From a bacterium (lineage in GTDB: Bacteria; Bacteroidota; Bacteroidia; B-17B0; Aurantibacillaceae): a stretch of DNA of 64,000 nucleotides. Shown here one piece after another: positions 8,150-15,997 of this stretch (its first letter is position 1; each line of letters begins with the position of its first letter). The notes under the pieces were generated by a model, which had not been told where the DNA came from, made no database searches, and saw only the letters and a list, made by a program, of their open reading frames with translations. Position numbers and translations under genes: made by a program. The stretch lies in assembly GCA_029945625.1 (NCBI GenBank), contig JAQSCW010000010.1, forward strand, positions 186,001-250,000. The letters are read 5' to 3'.

Positions 8150-9133
8150 ATGAAACACATTATTATATCTACAGGGCTAATGTATTTTTTGTTCGCCTGT
8201 TCAACAGCCGAGAAAAAGGTAGAACCCTTACCTCAGAAAGAGGTAAAAGCATTGAAAGTGTACCAGGCACCCGACACGAATGAACTGAAAGATGACGAAT
8301 GGGGACAGATGGTGCGCTACGGAGCCAGAATTGTAAGGTACTCAACGTATTATATTGGACCGGATGGTGTTGCCAGCAAAAATCTTCGTAACAAGATGAC
8401 TTGCACCAACTGTCACTTGGATGCGGGAACCCGCCCCTATGGATTGAATTTTTTTGACTCGCATCGCACCTATCCGCAATACCGTTCGAGAGAAGACGCT
8501 ATCCTCACCATGTCGGACCGCGTGAACAATTGTATCACCCGGCCGCATGCCGGGAAACCTCTGGCTTTAGACTCGAAAGAAATGATTGCTATTGTTTCGT
8601 ATATCAAATGGGTGGGCGAAAAATACAATCCTGAACAGCATGAGGGCTACGGATTAAAGAAAATAAATTACGATTCATTAAGAGCTAGTTCGGAAAAAGG
8701 AGCAGTTGTTTATTCCATTCACTGTCAAAGTTGTCATATGGCGGATGGCGGCGGGCTATGGAATCCGCAGAAAACGGGTTATGTGAATCCTCCGCTTTGG
8801 GGACCAATGAGCTACCAGGAAGGATCAAGTATGCACCGCGTAATTAAGGCCGCAGAGTTCATCAAATTCAACATGCCTAACCTTATTGCAAAATACAATC
8901 AACCTGCACTGAGTGATCAGGAAGCCCTCGATGTTGCTGCATTTATTAATGACGGGAGAATACACCCCAGACCTGTTCCAAAATTTCACAATTATCCGAA
9001 TATTAATACGAAGCCGGTTGATTATTTTAAGGGACCTTACCTAGACCCATACTCTGAAGATCAACATGCTTTTGGCCCATGGTACGAGATTGAGAAGTTT
9101 TACGCGGAGCTAAAAAAGGAAAAAAAGAAATAG
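8150..9133 (+). CDS. Dihaem c-type cytochrome lipoprotein, TsdA-like
   Basis: A 327-residue exported lipoprotein with two haem c sites: C85-x-x-C88-H89 (CTNCH) and C192-x-x-C195-H196 (CQSCH). Signal peptide with lipobox LFAC (C17), so it is probably anchored in a membrane and faces the periplasm or outside. Around the first haem the pattern CTNCHLDAGTRPYG, FPQYR-like YPQYRSRED and RVNNCITR resembles thiosulfate dehydrogenase TsdA, where an equivalent Cys can serve as an axial haem ligand (C128 here). It is likely an electron-transfer enzyme; thiosulfate as the substrate is inference. The ATG at 8150 was chosen because it gives a proper signal peptide. It is a single gene, convergent with the ABC permease. 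Confidence 0.75.
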   Translation: MKHIIISTGLMYFLFACSTAEKKVEPLPQKEVKALKVYQAPDTNELKDDEWGQMVRYGARIVRYSTYYIGPDGVASKNLRNKMTCTNCHLDAGTRPYGLNFFDSHRTYPQYRSREDAILTMSDRVNNCITRPHAGKPLALDSKEMIAIVSYIKWVGEKYNPEQHEGYGLKKINYDSLRASSEKGAVVYSIHCQSCHMADGGGLWNPQKTGYVNPPLWGPMSYQEGSSMHRVIKAAEFIKFNMPNLIAKYNQPALSDQEALDVAAFINDGRIHPRPVPKFHNYPNINTKPVDYFKGPYLDPYSEDQHAFGPWYEIEKFYAELKKEKKK

Positions 9134-9153
9134 GGATTTGCGGATTCACTGTT

Positions 9154-9972
9154 TCAAGCCAGATCAGCAAAATAAGCTTCTGTTTTTCTAAAATACACAA
9201 GTCCTACAAAAAAGAGGACGAGCGATGACAGGATGCTAATGAGATCGTGCGTTACCATTAGCGTTCCTCCTTCCATGGAGGCCCTGAAAATGTCGAGCGG
9301 CGCAGCCATAGGATTTAGTGCGAATAACCAGGCCACTTGTTCATTTTTAATGATAGATGCAGGATACATGACCGGCGTAATGAAGAGCAGGAATTGGATT
9401 AGAAAGGGAATGATATAGCGAAAGTCGCGGTACTTAACATTTAGTGAAGCCAGCAGAGTCCCCGCCCCGAAAGTTGCCATGCAAGTAAGCGCCACCGCAA
9501 GGGGAATATAAAGTAGGGCCATCCAGCTGAACGTAACCTTGCTGATCAAACAATAGATCGCGAAAACAACAAAAGCCATCAGGAAATCAAAAAGGCCCAC
9601 CAGAACCGATGAAATGGGAATAATGAGGCGCGGAAAATAAATCTTTTTTATGATATTGGCATGCGATACCATGCTGTTTCCGGCGTTGTTAAGTCCCGAT
9701 GAAAAGATACCCCAGATTACGAGGCCACTAAAAGCGAAGATGAGATAGGGCATTTCCATTTGCGTATAAGTACTGATAGCACGGCCTAGGAAGAAGGAGA
9801 ACAAAAGCGCCATCACCAAAGGTTGAAGTACCGCCCACAAAAAACCGAGCACGGTTTGTTTGTATTTAACTTTAATGTCGCGAAGCGTGAAGAAATAAAA
9901 AAGCTCCCGGTATTCCCACAGTTCTTTAAGTCCAAAGCTAAATTTGTTTTGTGGTTTTATTTCAAATTCCAT
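9154..9972 (-). CDS. ABC-2 type polysaccharide export permease
   Basis: Integral inner-membrane subunit of a Wzm/KpsM-like exporter for undecaprenyl-linked glycans or teichoic acid-type polymers. 272 residues with about six transmembrane segments, the family N-terminus LWEYRELFYFFTLRDIKVKY and the LNVKYRDFRYIIPFLIQ loop typical of ABC2_membrane proteins. Downstream on the minus strand only the convergent cytochrome gene follows, and upstream are DUF1543 and the tandem ligase, so no ATP-binding (Wzt) partner is adjacent. Substrate cannot be told from sequence. Confidence 0.85.
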   Translation of the reverse strand: MEFEIKPQNKFSFGLKELWEYRELFYFFTLRDIKVKYKQTVLGFLWAVLQPLVMALLFSFFLGRAISTYTQMEMPYLIFAFSGLVIWGIFSSGLNNAGNSMVSHANIIKKIYFPRLIIPISSVLVGLFDFLMAFVVFAIYCLISKVTFSWMALLYIPLAVALTCMATFGAGTLLASLNVKYRDFRYIIPFLIQFLLFITPVMYPASIIKNEQVAWLFALNPMAAPLDIFRASMEGGTLMVTHDLISILSSLVLFFVGLVYFRKTEAYFADLA

Positions 9973-10007
9973 CGAGGTAAAATTAAGAATTTGTGCGGCA
10001 TGGTGAC

Positions 10008-10574
10008 CTAAATAATTTTACCCAATTTTAAATAGCCACTATGCAACTGATCTTCTATCCCTGAAAGCTGGTGACTTACATGAATAGCGAACTTTTTTTT
10101 AGTATCAGAATTCAAAAGATCTTCCACATTATAGGAATCATCTACATCAATACCATATTTATCATCCACATGCGATTCGGCACCTCTAAATCCGGTGTGC
10201 AAGTAAAAGGCACATTGTTTCGTTTCCCGGAGGGCCTCGCTTAAATTTTCAGCAACAGATAAGATTTTGTAATGGAATTCTTCAAGATCATTTACTTTGT
10301 AGCCTCCCAAATTAATAAAGAACAGTTTGAACGTGTGGGTGCTTGTTTTTTTTCTTGGGATGATGGAAATGGTGAAGCCATTCACCTGAGTGACCTCTCT
10401 CCACGAATCTATGTGAAGATCCTTGGCATGTGGCCAGGACGCGATTATTTCGGGGACCAAGGATTTTAGGTTGGGACCAATACCAAAAAAGACATCGTGT
10501 TGTTCGGTGGCTCTGCCTGTTGGTTTGCAACCAAGCATAATCATAAATAATTTTTGGGGACTATTTATTAACAT
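10008..10574 (-). CDS. DUF1543 domain protein
   Basis: A 188-residue protein of unknown function. The N-terminus KLFMIMLGCKPTGRATEQHD followed by VFFGIG, and the HIDSWREVTQVNG segment, are hallmarks of DUF1543, a family found in one or two copies per protein; this one has one clear copy (about 1-100) and a diverged second half containing AFYLHTGFRGAESHVDDKYG. No signal peptide or membrane segment is seen. It starts 6 bases after the tandem ligase stop and is followed by the permease after 35 bases, so all three are probably co-transcribed. Confidence 0.8.
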   Translation of the reverse strand: MLINSPQKLFMIMLGCKPTGRATEQHDVFFGIGPNLKSLVPEIIASWPHAKDLHIDSWREVTQVNGFTISIIPRKKTSTHTFKLFFINLGGYKVNDLEEFHYKILSVAENLSEALRETKQCAFYLHTGFRGAESHVDDKYGIDVDDSYNVEDLLNSDTKKKFAIHVSHQLSGIEDQLHSGYLKLGKII

Positions 10575-10580
10575 CCGAAT

Positions 10581-13289
10581 TTATGATTTCTCTGAACTTG
10601 CAAGCGCTAAACGACTTTTTCCGAAATTAAGAATCTGATCGATAAACTCATAAGGTTTATAATGATTGATGGCCGCCTGATGAAAAATACAAGTGGCAGG
10701 GGTCATTCCCGGAAGAGAGTTAACTTCGATGAATATAACTTCCACGCGAAAATCTTTGTATACTCTTACAAATGCGTCGATACGACAATAGCCCGCAACA
10801 CCCAAAACTCGAGCAGCGCCTTTGAGTGCGGATTTTACTTGTTCACTTACTTTTTGGCGGTCCGCCGCATTTGGAGCGTAGCGGGCGGGGGTAATGTTCT
10901 GACCTTGCCCGGCCAGAAATTTTTCTTCCAAACTTAACACTTCGCCGTCGGCTAAAGCTTCAGAGGCTTCAAACACTTCGTATTCTAATTCACCTTCTTT
11001 ATTGTAGCGGGTGAGCATACCGCCGGTAATTTCTATAAAGTGAGAAGCATCTTTTTTGCTAATTAGTTCTTCCACTAATACCACTTGCTTCTGGGGAAAT
11101 TCTTCTTTTGGTTTTATTTGCAAAACGCTTGCAGATGCTTGATCCAGTGATTCGGAGTGGCGGAAAAGTAATTTGCAAAAGGCCTCAAATTCTTCGAGGG
11201 TCTTAATTTTCTTCACCGCGCTGCTACAACCATCGTCAACAGGTTTTGCTATAAAAGGGTATCTGATTTTATTTTTAAGAAGCTCTACAAATTTGGATCG
11301 CTCATTTTCCCATTGATCATTCGTAATGAGCATGTGCTCGGCAACCAGAAATCCGTTAGTTCTCAAAATCTCATTGGTGCGGTATTTATCGATGGTAATG
11401 GAGGAGCTTTCTCTGCTGGAACCGTTATAGGGCAATCCGAGGGCGTCCAATTTTTGTTGAATAGCGCCATCTTCACCGGGCCTTCCATGCAAGGCGATAA
11501 ATACTTCATTTGTTTTTTTCTTCAGCGCCTCAAGCGATACTAATTCTGGGGCTGATGTTTGATTGGCTGACGCGTATTTGTTCGTAATGGACGCGCATTG
11601 TTTCACGATTTGATCGATACTAGGATGCACTTTAAAGTGCTCGACTTTTTCCTTAATATCATCAGCATTGTCTTTTAACAATAAATTAATAGGAATGTGA
11701 TAGAGCTGCTGGGCCGTATTATCGCCGGTTAAGAAAACCGGGAATGGTGCGTATTTTTCGGAGGATGCTAATTTTTCAAACACGTTCCTTCCACTTTCTA
11801 CCGAAATATGACGCTCTGAAGAATATCCGCCAAGGATGACCGCTACTTTAATTTTCTGGCCAAGAGCATTTTTATCCTCGAGGATCGCTTTATCTAGTTG
11901 GAGAAGCAAGTGCGGGTAGATGAGATTTCCTTTGGCCCGAAGAATGCGTTTTGCAAAGGAGGTGCGAATAATAAAGGTAAGGAACTGAGAAGGATTTAAA
12001 CCAATTTCGGCGGCCTGATGAAAAAAGAAGGAAGATGGCATCATGCCACTGGTGGTGTTCGGGTCATTCAAAAAGATCTTCCCATCTTTGCCTATAAACC
12101 CATCGATGCGGGCATACACATCAAAATGCAATTCATAAAATAATTTTTCGCATGCTTTTCTAATCGCCTCAATCTGCGTGTCGGGCACATCAATGGGGGT
12201 GATCTTGCGTGAGAGGCCGGGTAAATATTTGCTGCGGTAATCGAATAATTCTTTTCCTTTTCTAATTTCTGTGGGAGGAAGAGCGATGGCCAGGCCTTCT
12301 TCATTTTCCAAAACTATGCAACTAAACTCTTTGCCCTCAATAAAACCTTCCACCAATACGGTGCTCTCGGCATCAAGACTCTCCAACACAAATCCGTCTT
12401 CTTTCAGATGGGTGTCCACGTAGTTGATAAACTCATTGGGATCATAAATAACCGGCGCGTTCAGTTCTTTGGGATGTGTGATGCAAAGCGGCATACCAAT
12501 CCCTTCGCGAATGTCGGCGAGCGTCTTCACGTAATTTATTTTTGCTTCCACTGAAAGTCCTTGCCACTCCTTGGCATCCAACCAGCGGGTGAAGAGGGCT
12601 TTTTCAACCGCAGTCATAAATTCAATCTCACTGTCGGTAGTCAAAATACTGATACCAATGCTCGACCCTTGATTAGCCGGTTTTATCACGCATGGGAAAC
12701 CGATTTTTTCTTTAACTTCTTTAAACGAATGCGAAGACGTTCCACGTATCCATTTTTCTCTGTCAATGGTGATGTATGGCGGGCTGTTGAAACCCTTGTT
12801 TACCATGAGTTCTTTTTGAATGGCTTTGTTGATGCCGATGGCCGATGCTAAAATGCCGGATCCACTATAGGGGATTTGGTAAAATTCGAACAAGCCCTGA
12901 ATCCTACCATCTTCCCCAAAAGGGCCGTGAAGACATAAAAAGGCGAAGTCGATTTTGTGTTTTAGTTCAGTAAGATGTAGTTTGTTACCGATTTTTTTGA
13001 TGAGTTGCAATTGTTTGGTTTCATCCAACTCACCCAGATTTTCGGCATACAATTGAAACTTGGATCCTGAAGGCAGAAACTCCACCGGAGGATAAAAATC
13101 GCGGATGGTTCCTTTGTAGATGAACTCCCAATGGAGTTCGATAAAATTTCCAAAACTATCCACAAAGATAGGGATGGCTTCAAATAAAGATTTATTGAGG
13201 TTGTCGTAAACTGTTCGACCGCCGGCAAAAGAAATTTCCCGCTCCTTGCTTTGTCCTCCAAAAATAATGCCTATTCTTATTTTGCCCAT
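10581..13289 (-). CDS. Tandem D-alanine--D-alanine ligase fusion
   Basis: A 902-residue protein made of two complete Ddl-like ATP-grasp units. Unit 1 (about 3-460) has IGIIFGGQSKEREIS, LCLHGPFGEDGRIQG, ATP-binding VIKPANQGSSIGIS and a C-terminal metal site RIDGF...NDPN with Glu changed to Asp, and the substrate loop is NTTSGMMPSS instead of the usual NxxPGMT; it also has an extra insert of about 70 residues (230-300). Unit 2 (about 478-890) has VAVILGGYSSERHIS, LHGRPGEDGAIQ, AKPVDDGCSS and the more canonical RIDAF...FIEVNSLPGMTP. Ddl forms the D-Ala-D-Ala dipeptide for peptidoglycan; a single-unit enzyme is normally about 300-360 residues. Unit 2 looks catalytically competent, unit 1 may have another specificity. 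Role as Ddl is inferred from family. Confidence 0.85.
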   Translation of the reverse strand: MGKIRIGIIFGGQSKEREISFAGGRTVYDNLNKSLFEAIPIFVDSFGNFIELHWEFIYKGTIRDFYPPVEFLPSGSKFQLYAENLGELDETKQLQLIKKIGNKLHLTELKHKIDFAFLCLHGPFGEDGRIQGLFEFYQIPYSGSGILASAIGINKAIQKELMVNKGFNSPPYITIDREKWIRGTSSHSFKEVKEKIGFPCVIKPANQGSSIGISILTTDSEIEFMTAVEKALFTRWLDAKEWQGLSVEAKINYVKTLADIREGIGMPLCITHPKELNAPVIYDPNEFINYVDTHLKEDGFVLESLDAESTVLVEGFIEGKEFSCIVLENEEGLAIALPPTEIRKGKELFDYRSKYLPGLSRKITPIDVPDTQIEAIRKACEKLFYELHFDVYARIDGFIGKDGKIFLNDPNTTSGMMPSSFFFHQAAEIGLNPSQFLTFIIRTSFAKRILRAKGNLIYPHLLLQLDKAILEDKNALGQKIKVAVILGGYSSERHISVESGRNVFEKLASSEKYAPFPVFLTGDNTAQQLYHIPINLLLKDNADDIKEKVEHFKVHPSIDQIVKQCASITNKYASANQTSAPELVSLEALKKKTNEVFIALHGRPGEDGAIQQKLDALGLPYNGSSRESSSITIDKYRTNEILRTNGFLVAEHMLITNDQWENERSKFVELLKNKIRYPFIAKPVDDGCSSAVKKIKTLEEFEAFCKLLFRHSESLDQASASVLQIKPKEEFPQKQVVLVEELISKKDASHFIEITGGMLTRYNKEGELEYEVFEASEALADGEVLSLEEKFLAGQGQNITPARYAPNAADRQKVSEQVKSALKGAARVLGVAGYCRIDAFVRVYKDFRVEVIFIEVNSLPGMTPATCIFHQAAINHYKPYEFIDQILNFGKSRLALASSEKS

Positions 13290-13429
13290 GGTGTTTGCTT
13301 ATACAAAGTTGATATAATATTCAAAAATAGAAGAAAGGCGCAAGCAGACGCGCCCCCATTTTGGAATTAATTAACATCAGTATGTAAATACAAAACGCGG
13401 CTTTATTGGTAAATTCGTGCTTCGATATT

Positions 13430-14674
13430 ATGTTTGTTCGATTTCTGATCTTTTTTGCCCTTATTATCATCATTGAGTTTTACTTTTTGAGCGGTGTAAG
13501 GACCTTTGTGAGGGACTTTTCTGTTGGCAAAAGAAATGCGGTTCTTTATACTGTCTACGCCTTCATGAGTCTGAGTTTTCTGGTAGGCCTCATATCACTG
13601 TTTTATCCCCCTCAAAATTGGAATTATTTTTTCAGATCCGTTTCTGCCGTTGCGCTTATCATCTTGCTGTGTAAATTGCTTGGAAGTAGTTTTCTGATCA
13701 TTGACGATGTGATTCGTCTTTTCCGCTGGATCTTTTCGTTGTTTGCTACTAAACAAAGTGAGGTCTTAGACGCCTCTAAAGGTATCACCCGTTTAAAATT
13801 CTTCAGCCAACTGGCAGTAGCGTTTACCATTATTCCGGCCATAGGGCTAATGTATGGCATTGTTCGCGGTGCCTATAAATACAGGGTTCACAGGGTGAAG
13901 GTGCCTGCTCCCAATTTACCACCCGAATTTGACGGATTTAAAATTGTGCAGTTATCCGACATTCATGTGGGTTCGTTTAGAAATGATGAGGGATTAGCCA
14001 AAGCCTTTGATATTGTGGCCAAACAAAATGCCGATCTCATTCTGTTTACCGGTGATTTGGTAAACAATATGACCACCGAAGTACATGGCTACGAACATCA
14101 ATTTAAGCGGTTAAAGGCCGAACATGGCGTGTTTTCTGTGCTTGGCAATCACGATTATGGAGATTATGTAACATGGGAAACCCCCGAGGCTAAGATTCAA
14201 AATTTGGATGATCTGAAAAAACATCATGCCGATTTTGGCTGGAGGTTGTTAATGAACGAACACGTTGCCATTGAAAAAAACGGGGCAAAAATTGCTTTGA
14301 TCGGCATTGAGAACTGGGGTGGTAATATGCGTTTTCCGAGATATGGAAAAATGAAAGAAGCGTATGAAGGAACGGAACAATATCCATATAAGATCTTAAT
14401 GAGTCATGATCCCAGTCATTGGGACATGCAGGTATTACTCGATTATCCTGAAGTGGACCTTACCTTGAGCGGACATACGCACGGCATGCAAATGGGCATC
14501 GAAATTCCCGGCTTTAAATGGAGTCCGATAAAATATCTCTACAAAAATTGGGCAGGACTATATAAACAAGGCCAACAATTTTTATACGTAAACCGCGGTC
14601 TGGGATTTTTAGGATATCCCGGACGAATTGGGATCTGGCCTGAGATCACGGTGCTGGAGCTGCAAAGGGTATAA
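13430..14674 (+). CDS. Membrane-anchored metallophosphoesterase
   Basis: A 414-residue protein with about four N-terminal transmembrane helices (first 160 residues) and a C-terminal calcineurin-like phosphoesterase domain. All five metal/active-site blocks are visible: LSDIHVGSF, FTGDLVNN, LGNHDYGD, MSHDPSHW and LSGHTHGMQMG, so it should bind two metals and cleave phosphomono- or diesters; the substrate is unknown. The arrangement is like the YaeI/YkoQ group acting at the membrane, possibly on lipid-linked phosphates. I start at ATG 13430, which begins the first hydrophobic helix directly; a TTG lies 24 bases upstream. Single-gene unit, divergent from the ligase operon. Confidence 0.88.
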   Translation: MFVRFLIFFALIIIIEFYFLSGVRTFVRDFSVGKRNAVLYTVYAFMSLSFLVGLISLFYPPQNWNYFFRSVSAVALIILLCKLLGSSFLIIDDVIRLFRWIFSLFATKQSEVLDASKGITRLKFFSQLAVAFTIIPAIGLMYGIVRGAYKYRVHRVKVPAPNLPPEFDGFKIVQLSDIHVGSFRNDEGLAKAFDIVAKQNADLILFTGDLVNNMTTEVHGYEHQFKRLKAEHGVFSVLGNHDYGDYVTWETPEAKIQNLDDLKKHHADFGWRLLMNEHVAIEKNGAKIALIGIENWGGNMRFPRYGKMKEAYEGTEQYPYKILMSHDPSHWDMQVLLDYPEVDLTLSGHTHGMQMGIEIPGFKWSPIKYLYKNWAGLYKQGQQFLYVNRGLGFLGYPGRIGIWPEITVLELQRV

Positions 14675-14688
14675 GAAATGAGTTTTAT

Positions 14689-14753
14689 ACCACTAAGTCA
14701 CTGAGAGCACAAAGTTACACTTTTGAATCAAAGTATACTTAAAGCTTAGTGGT
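14689..14753. repeat. Intergenic palindromic repeat, copy A
   Basis: 65-bp element with perfect 9-bp terminal inverted repeats, ACCACTAAG (14689-14697) and CTTAGTGGT (14745-14753). The left arm continues with CACnnAG units spaced about nine bases apart (CACTAAG, CACTGAG, CACAAAG). Related copies occur at 15696, 15799 and 39791. Confidence 0.65.
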
Positions 14754-14806
14754 TTTCTAAATCAATATTTAGTTTAAATTCGTGCAATACGTATTCATAT
14801 TTGAGA

Positions 14807-15316
14807 ATGCACTCATTTAAATCCATCATCCTGAAATTTGCTTCTAAAGCCGAAAAAACGGGTTGGACTTACGTGGATGTTCCACAGGATATTATTTTGA
14901 AACTGAAATTAAAAAACAAAAAGGAATTCCGAATAAAGGGAATGATGGATGATTTTAGATTTGAACGTTTGGTTTGTTACCCGGCAGGAGAAGGAAAATT
15001 TATCGTTGCCATTAACGGGGAATTGCGAAAGAAGCTTGGCAAAAAAGAAGGAGCCATGCTCAGCATCAAATTTGAATTAGATAAAAGCGAAGCGCTAAAA
15101 TCGCAGGAATTAGTAGATTGTCTGGCAGAAGACCTAATAGCCAAAAAACAATTTGAATCGTTAAACCTTTCACATCAAAACTATTTCCACCGTTATATTT
15201 TTACCGCAAAGGGAGCCGACACAAAGGCCGGCCGTATTGAAAACGTGATTAATGCCCTCTATCAAAAACAGAATTTTGGGGAGATGATTAGGGGTTTGAA
15301 AAAGGAAATTAAGTAA
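14807..15316 (+). CDS. DUF1905/YdeI-type domain protein
   Basis: A 169-residue protein with an N-terminal DUF1905-like beta-barrel domain (about 1-90, including a GWTYVDVP motif and GKFIVAINGELRKKLGKKEG) and a C-terminal YdeI/OmpD-associated helical segment (SLNLSHQNYFHRYIFTAKG, then TKAGRIENVINAL). The Leu-Ser-x-x-x-x-x-x-x-x-I-x-x-Ala-K pattern with a following R-I-x-x-hydrophobic helix is typical of that family. Function is not established; no signal peptide, so cytoplasmic. ATG 14807 is used; a TTG two codons upstream is less likely. It stands alone between two repeat-rich spacers. Confidence 0.7.
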   Translation: MHSFKSIILKFASKAEKTGWTYVDVPQDIILKLKLKNKKEFRIKGMMDDFRFERLVCYPAGEGKFIVAINGELRKKLGKKEGAMLSIKFELDKSEALKSQELVDCLAEDLIAKKQFESLNLSHQNYFHRYIFTAKGADTKAGRIENVINALYQKQNFGEMIRGLKKEIK

Positions 15317-15415
15317 GAATTAGGGCTTAAATGGGAAAGATGTAAGTTATCGCGTAATGCCTGTAAGATTTTTAGTTTAAAGAAGCCCACCTTTGCCTCA
15401 ATTAAAAAAATAAAA

Positions 15416-15661
15416 ATGAAAAAGGCAATTGTATTAATAGGAGCATCTATCGTAATAAGCATAAGTGCATCATCCTGCAAAAAAGACTACCGTTGTGAGT
15501 GCACAAAAACCTACACAAGTGGGACGGGCTCAACAACTACCAATTATTCGGCATTTACCTACAAAGATAATTTGAAACGTGCTACCGATAGATGTAAGGC
15601 AAATGATGATTCAGGGAAGGACTTTTTTGGGAACTACAGCATTAATTGCGAGATCAAGTAA
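15416..15661 (+). CDS. Small Cys-rich lipoprotein, unknown
   Basis: An 81-residue exported lipoprotein I cannot assign to a family. Signal peptide MKKAIVLIGASIVISIS with lipobox ASSC (acylated Cys at residue 21) followed by KKD, a pattern that in this phylum often goes with outer-membrane lipoproteins. The mature part of about 60 residues has four more cysteines, CEC near its start, RCKAN in the middle and NCEIK at the end, suggesting disulfides, with a Ser/Thr/Gly-rich stretch between. Evidence that it is real: correct lipobox, coherent short frame, no competing gene. Confidence 0.65.
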   Translation: MKKAIVLIGASIVISISASSCKKDYRCECTKTYTSGTGSTTTNYSAFTYKDNLKRATDRCKANDDSGKDFFGNYSINCEIK

Positions 15662-15695
15662 TTAATTGTTTTTATAGGCTTGGTTCTCAATATTT

Positions 15696-15765
15696 AAACA
15701 CAGAGGTCGCCGAGATTTACACAGAGGTCACAAAGAAGAGCAATTCTACTGTGGACTCTGTGTTT
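15696..15765. repeat. Intergenic palindromic repeat, copy B
   Basis: 70-bp element with perfect 10-bp terminal inverted repeats AAACACAGAG (15696-15705) and CTCTGTGTTT (15756-15765). The inside repeats CACAGAGGTC and CACAAAG units, as in copies A and C. Confidence 0.65.
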
Positions 15766-15798
15766 TTGATGCTTAGATCCAGTGGTTTCTGACCTTTT

Positions 15799-15850
15799 TA
15801 ACACGGAGGTCGCAGAGGATTACGCAGAGGGCAAAGAGAAGAACAGAAAA
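15799..15850. repeat. Partial repeat, copy C
   Basis: AACACGGAGGTCGCAGAGGA at 15799-15818 and the following TTACGCAGAGG line up with the left half of copy B 100 bases upstream, but the right inverted arm is missing. Probably a decayed or truncated copy of the same element. Confidence 0.5.
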
Positions 15851-15863
15851 TCATTTATACAAG

Positions 15864-15897
15864 CAAAAAAACCCCAACAGTTCCGTTGAGGTTTTTA
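15864..15897 (-). terminator. Intrinsic terminator after SBBP-repeat gene
   Basis: On the minus strand AAAACCTCAACGG, loop AA, CTGTTGGGGTTTT then TTTGC: a 13-bp stem with two G-U pairs and a T-run. It lies about 100 bases beyond the stop of the 1193-residue minus-strand gene. The 34-bp sequence is repeated with a single change at 19687-19720. Downstream on the plus strand (15918-15945) lies an ATGCTGAAACAAGTTC segment that is also partly repeated near 19738. Confidence 0.7.
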
Positions 15898-15997
15898 GAG
15901 TAGAGTTCAATGTGCTGAAATGATTTCAGATGCTGAAACAAGTTCCGCGTAACTTTAGGGTCGACATTGAGCAATTATTTTAAATTTTTATTTTTAA

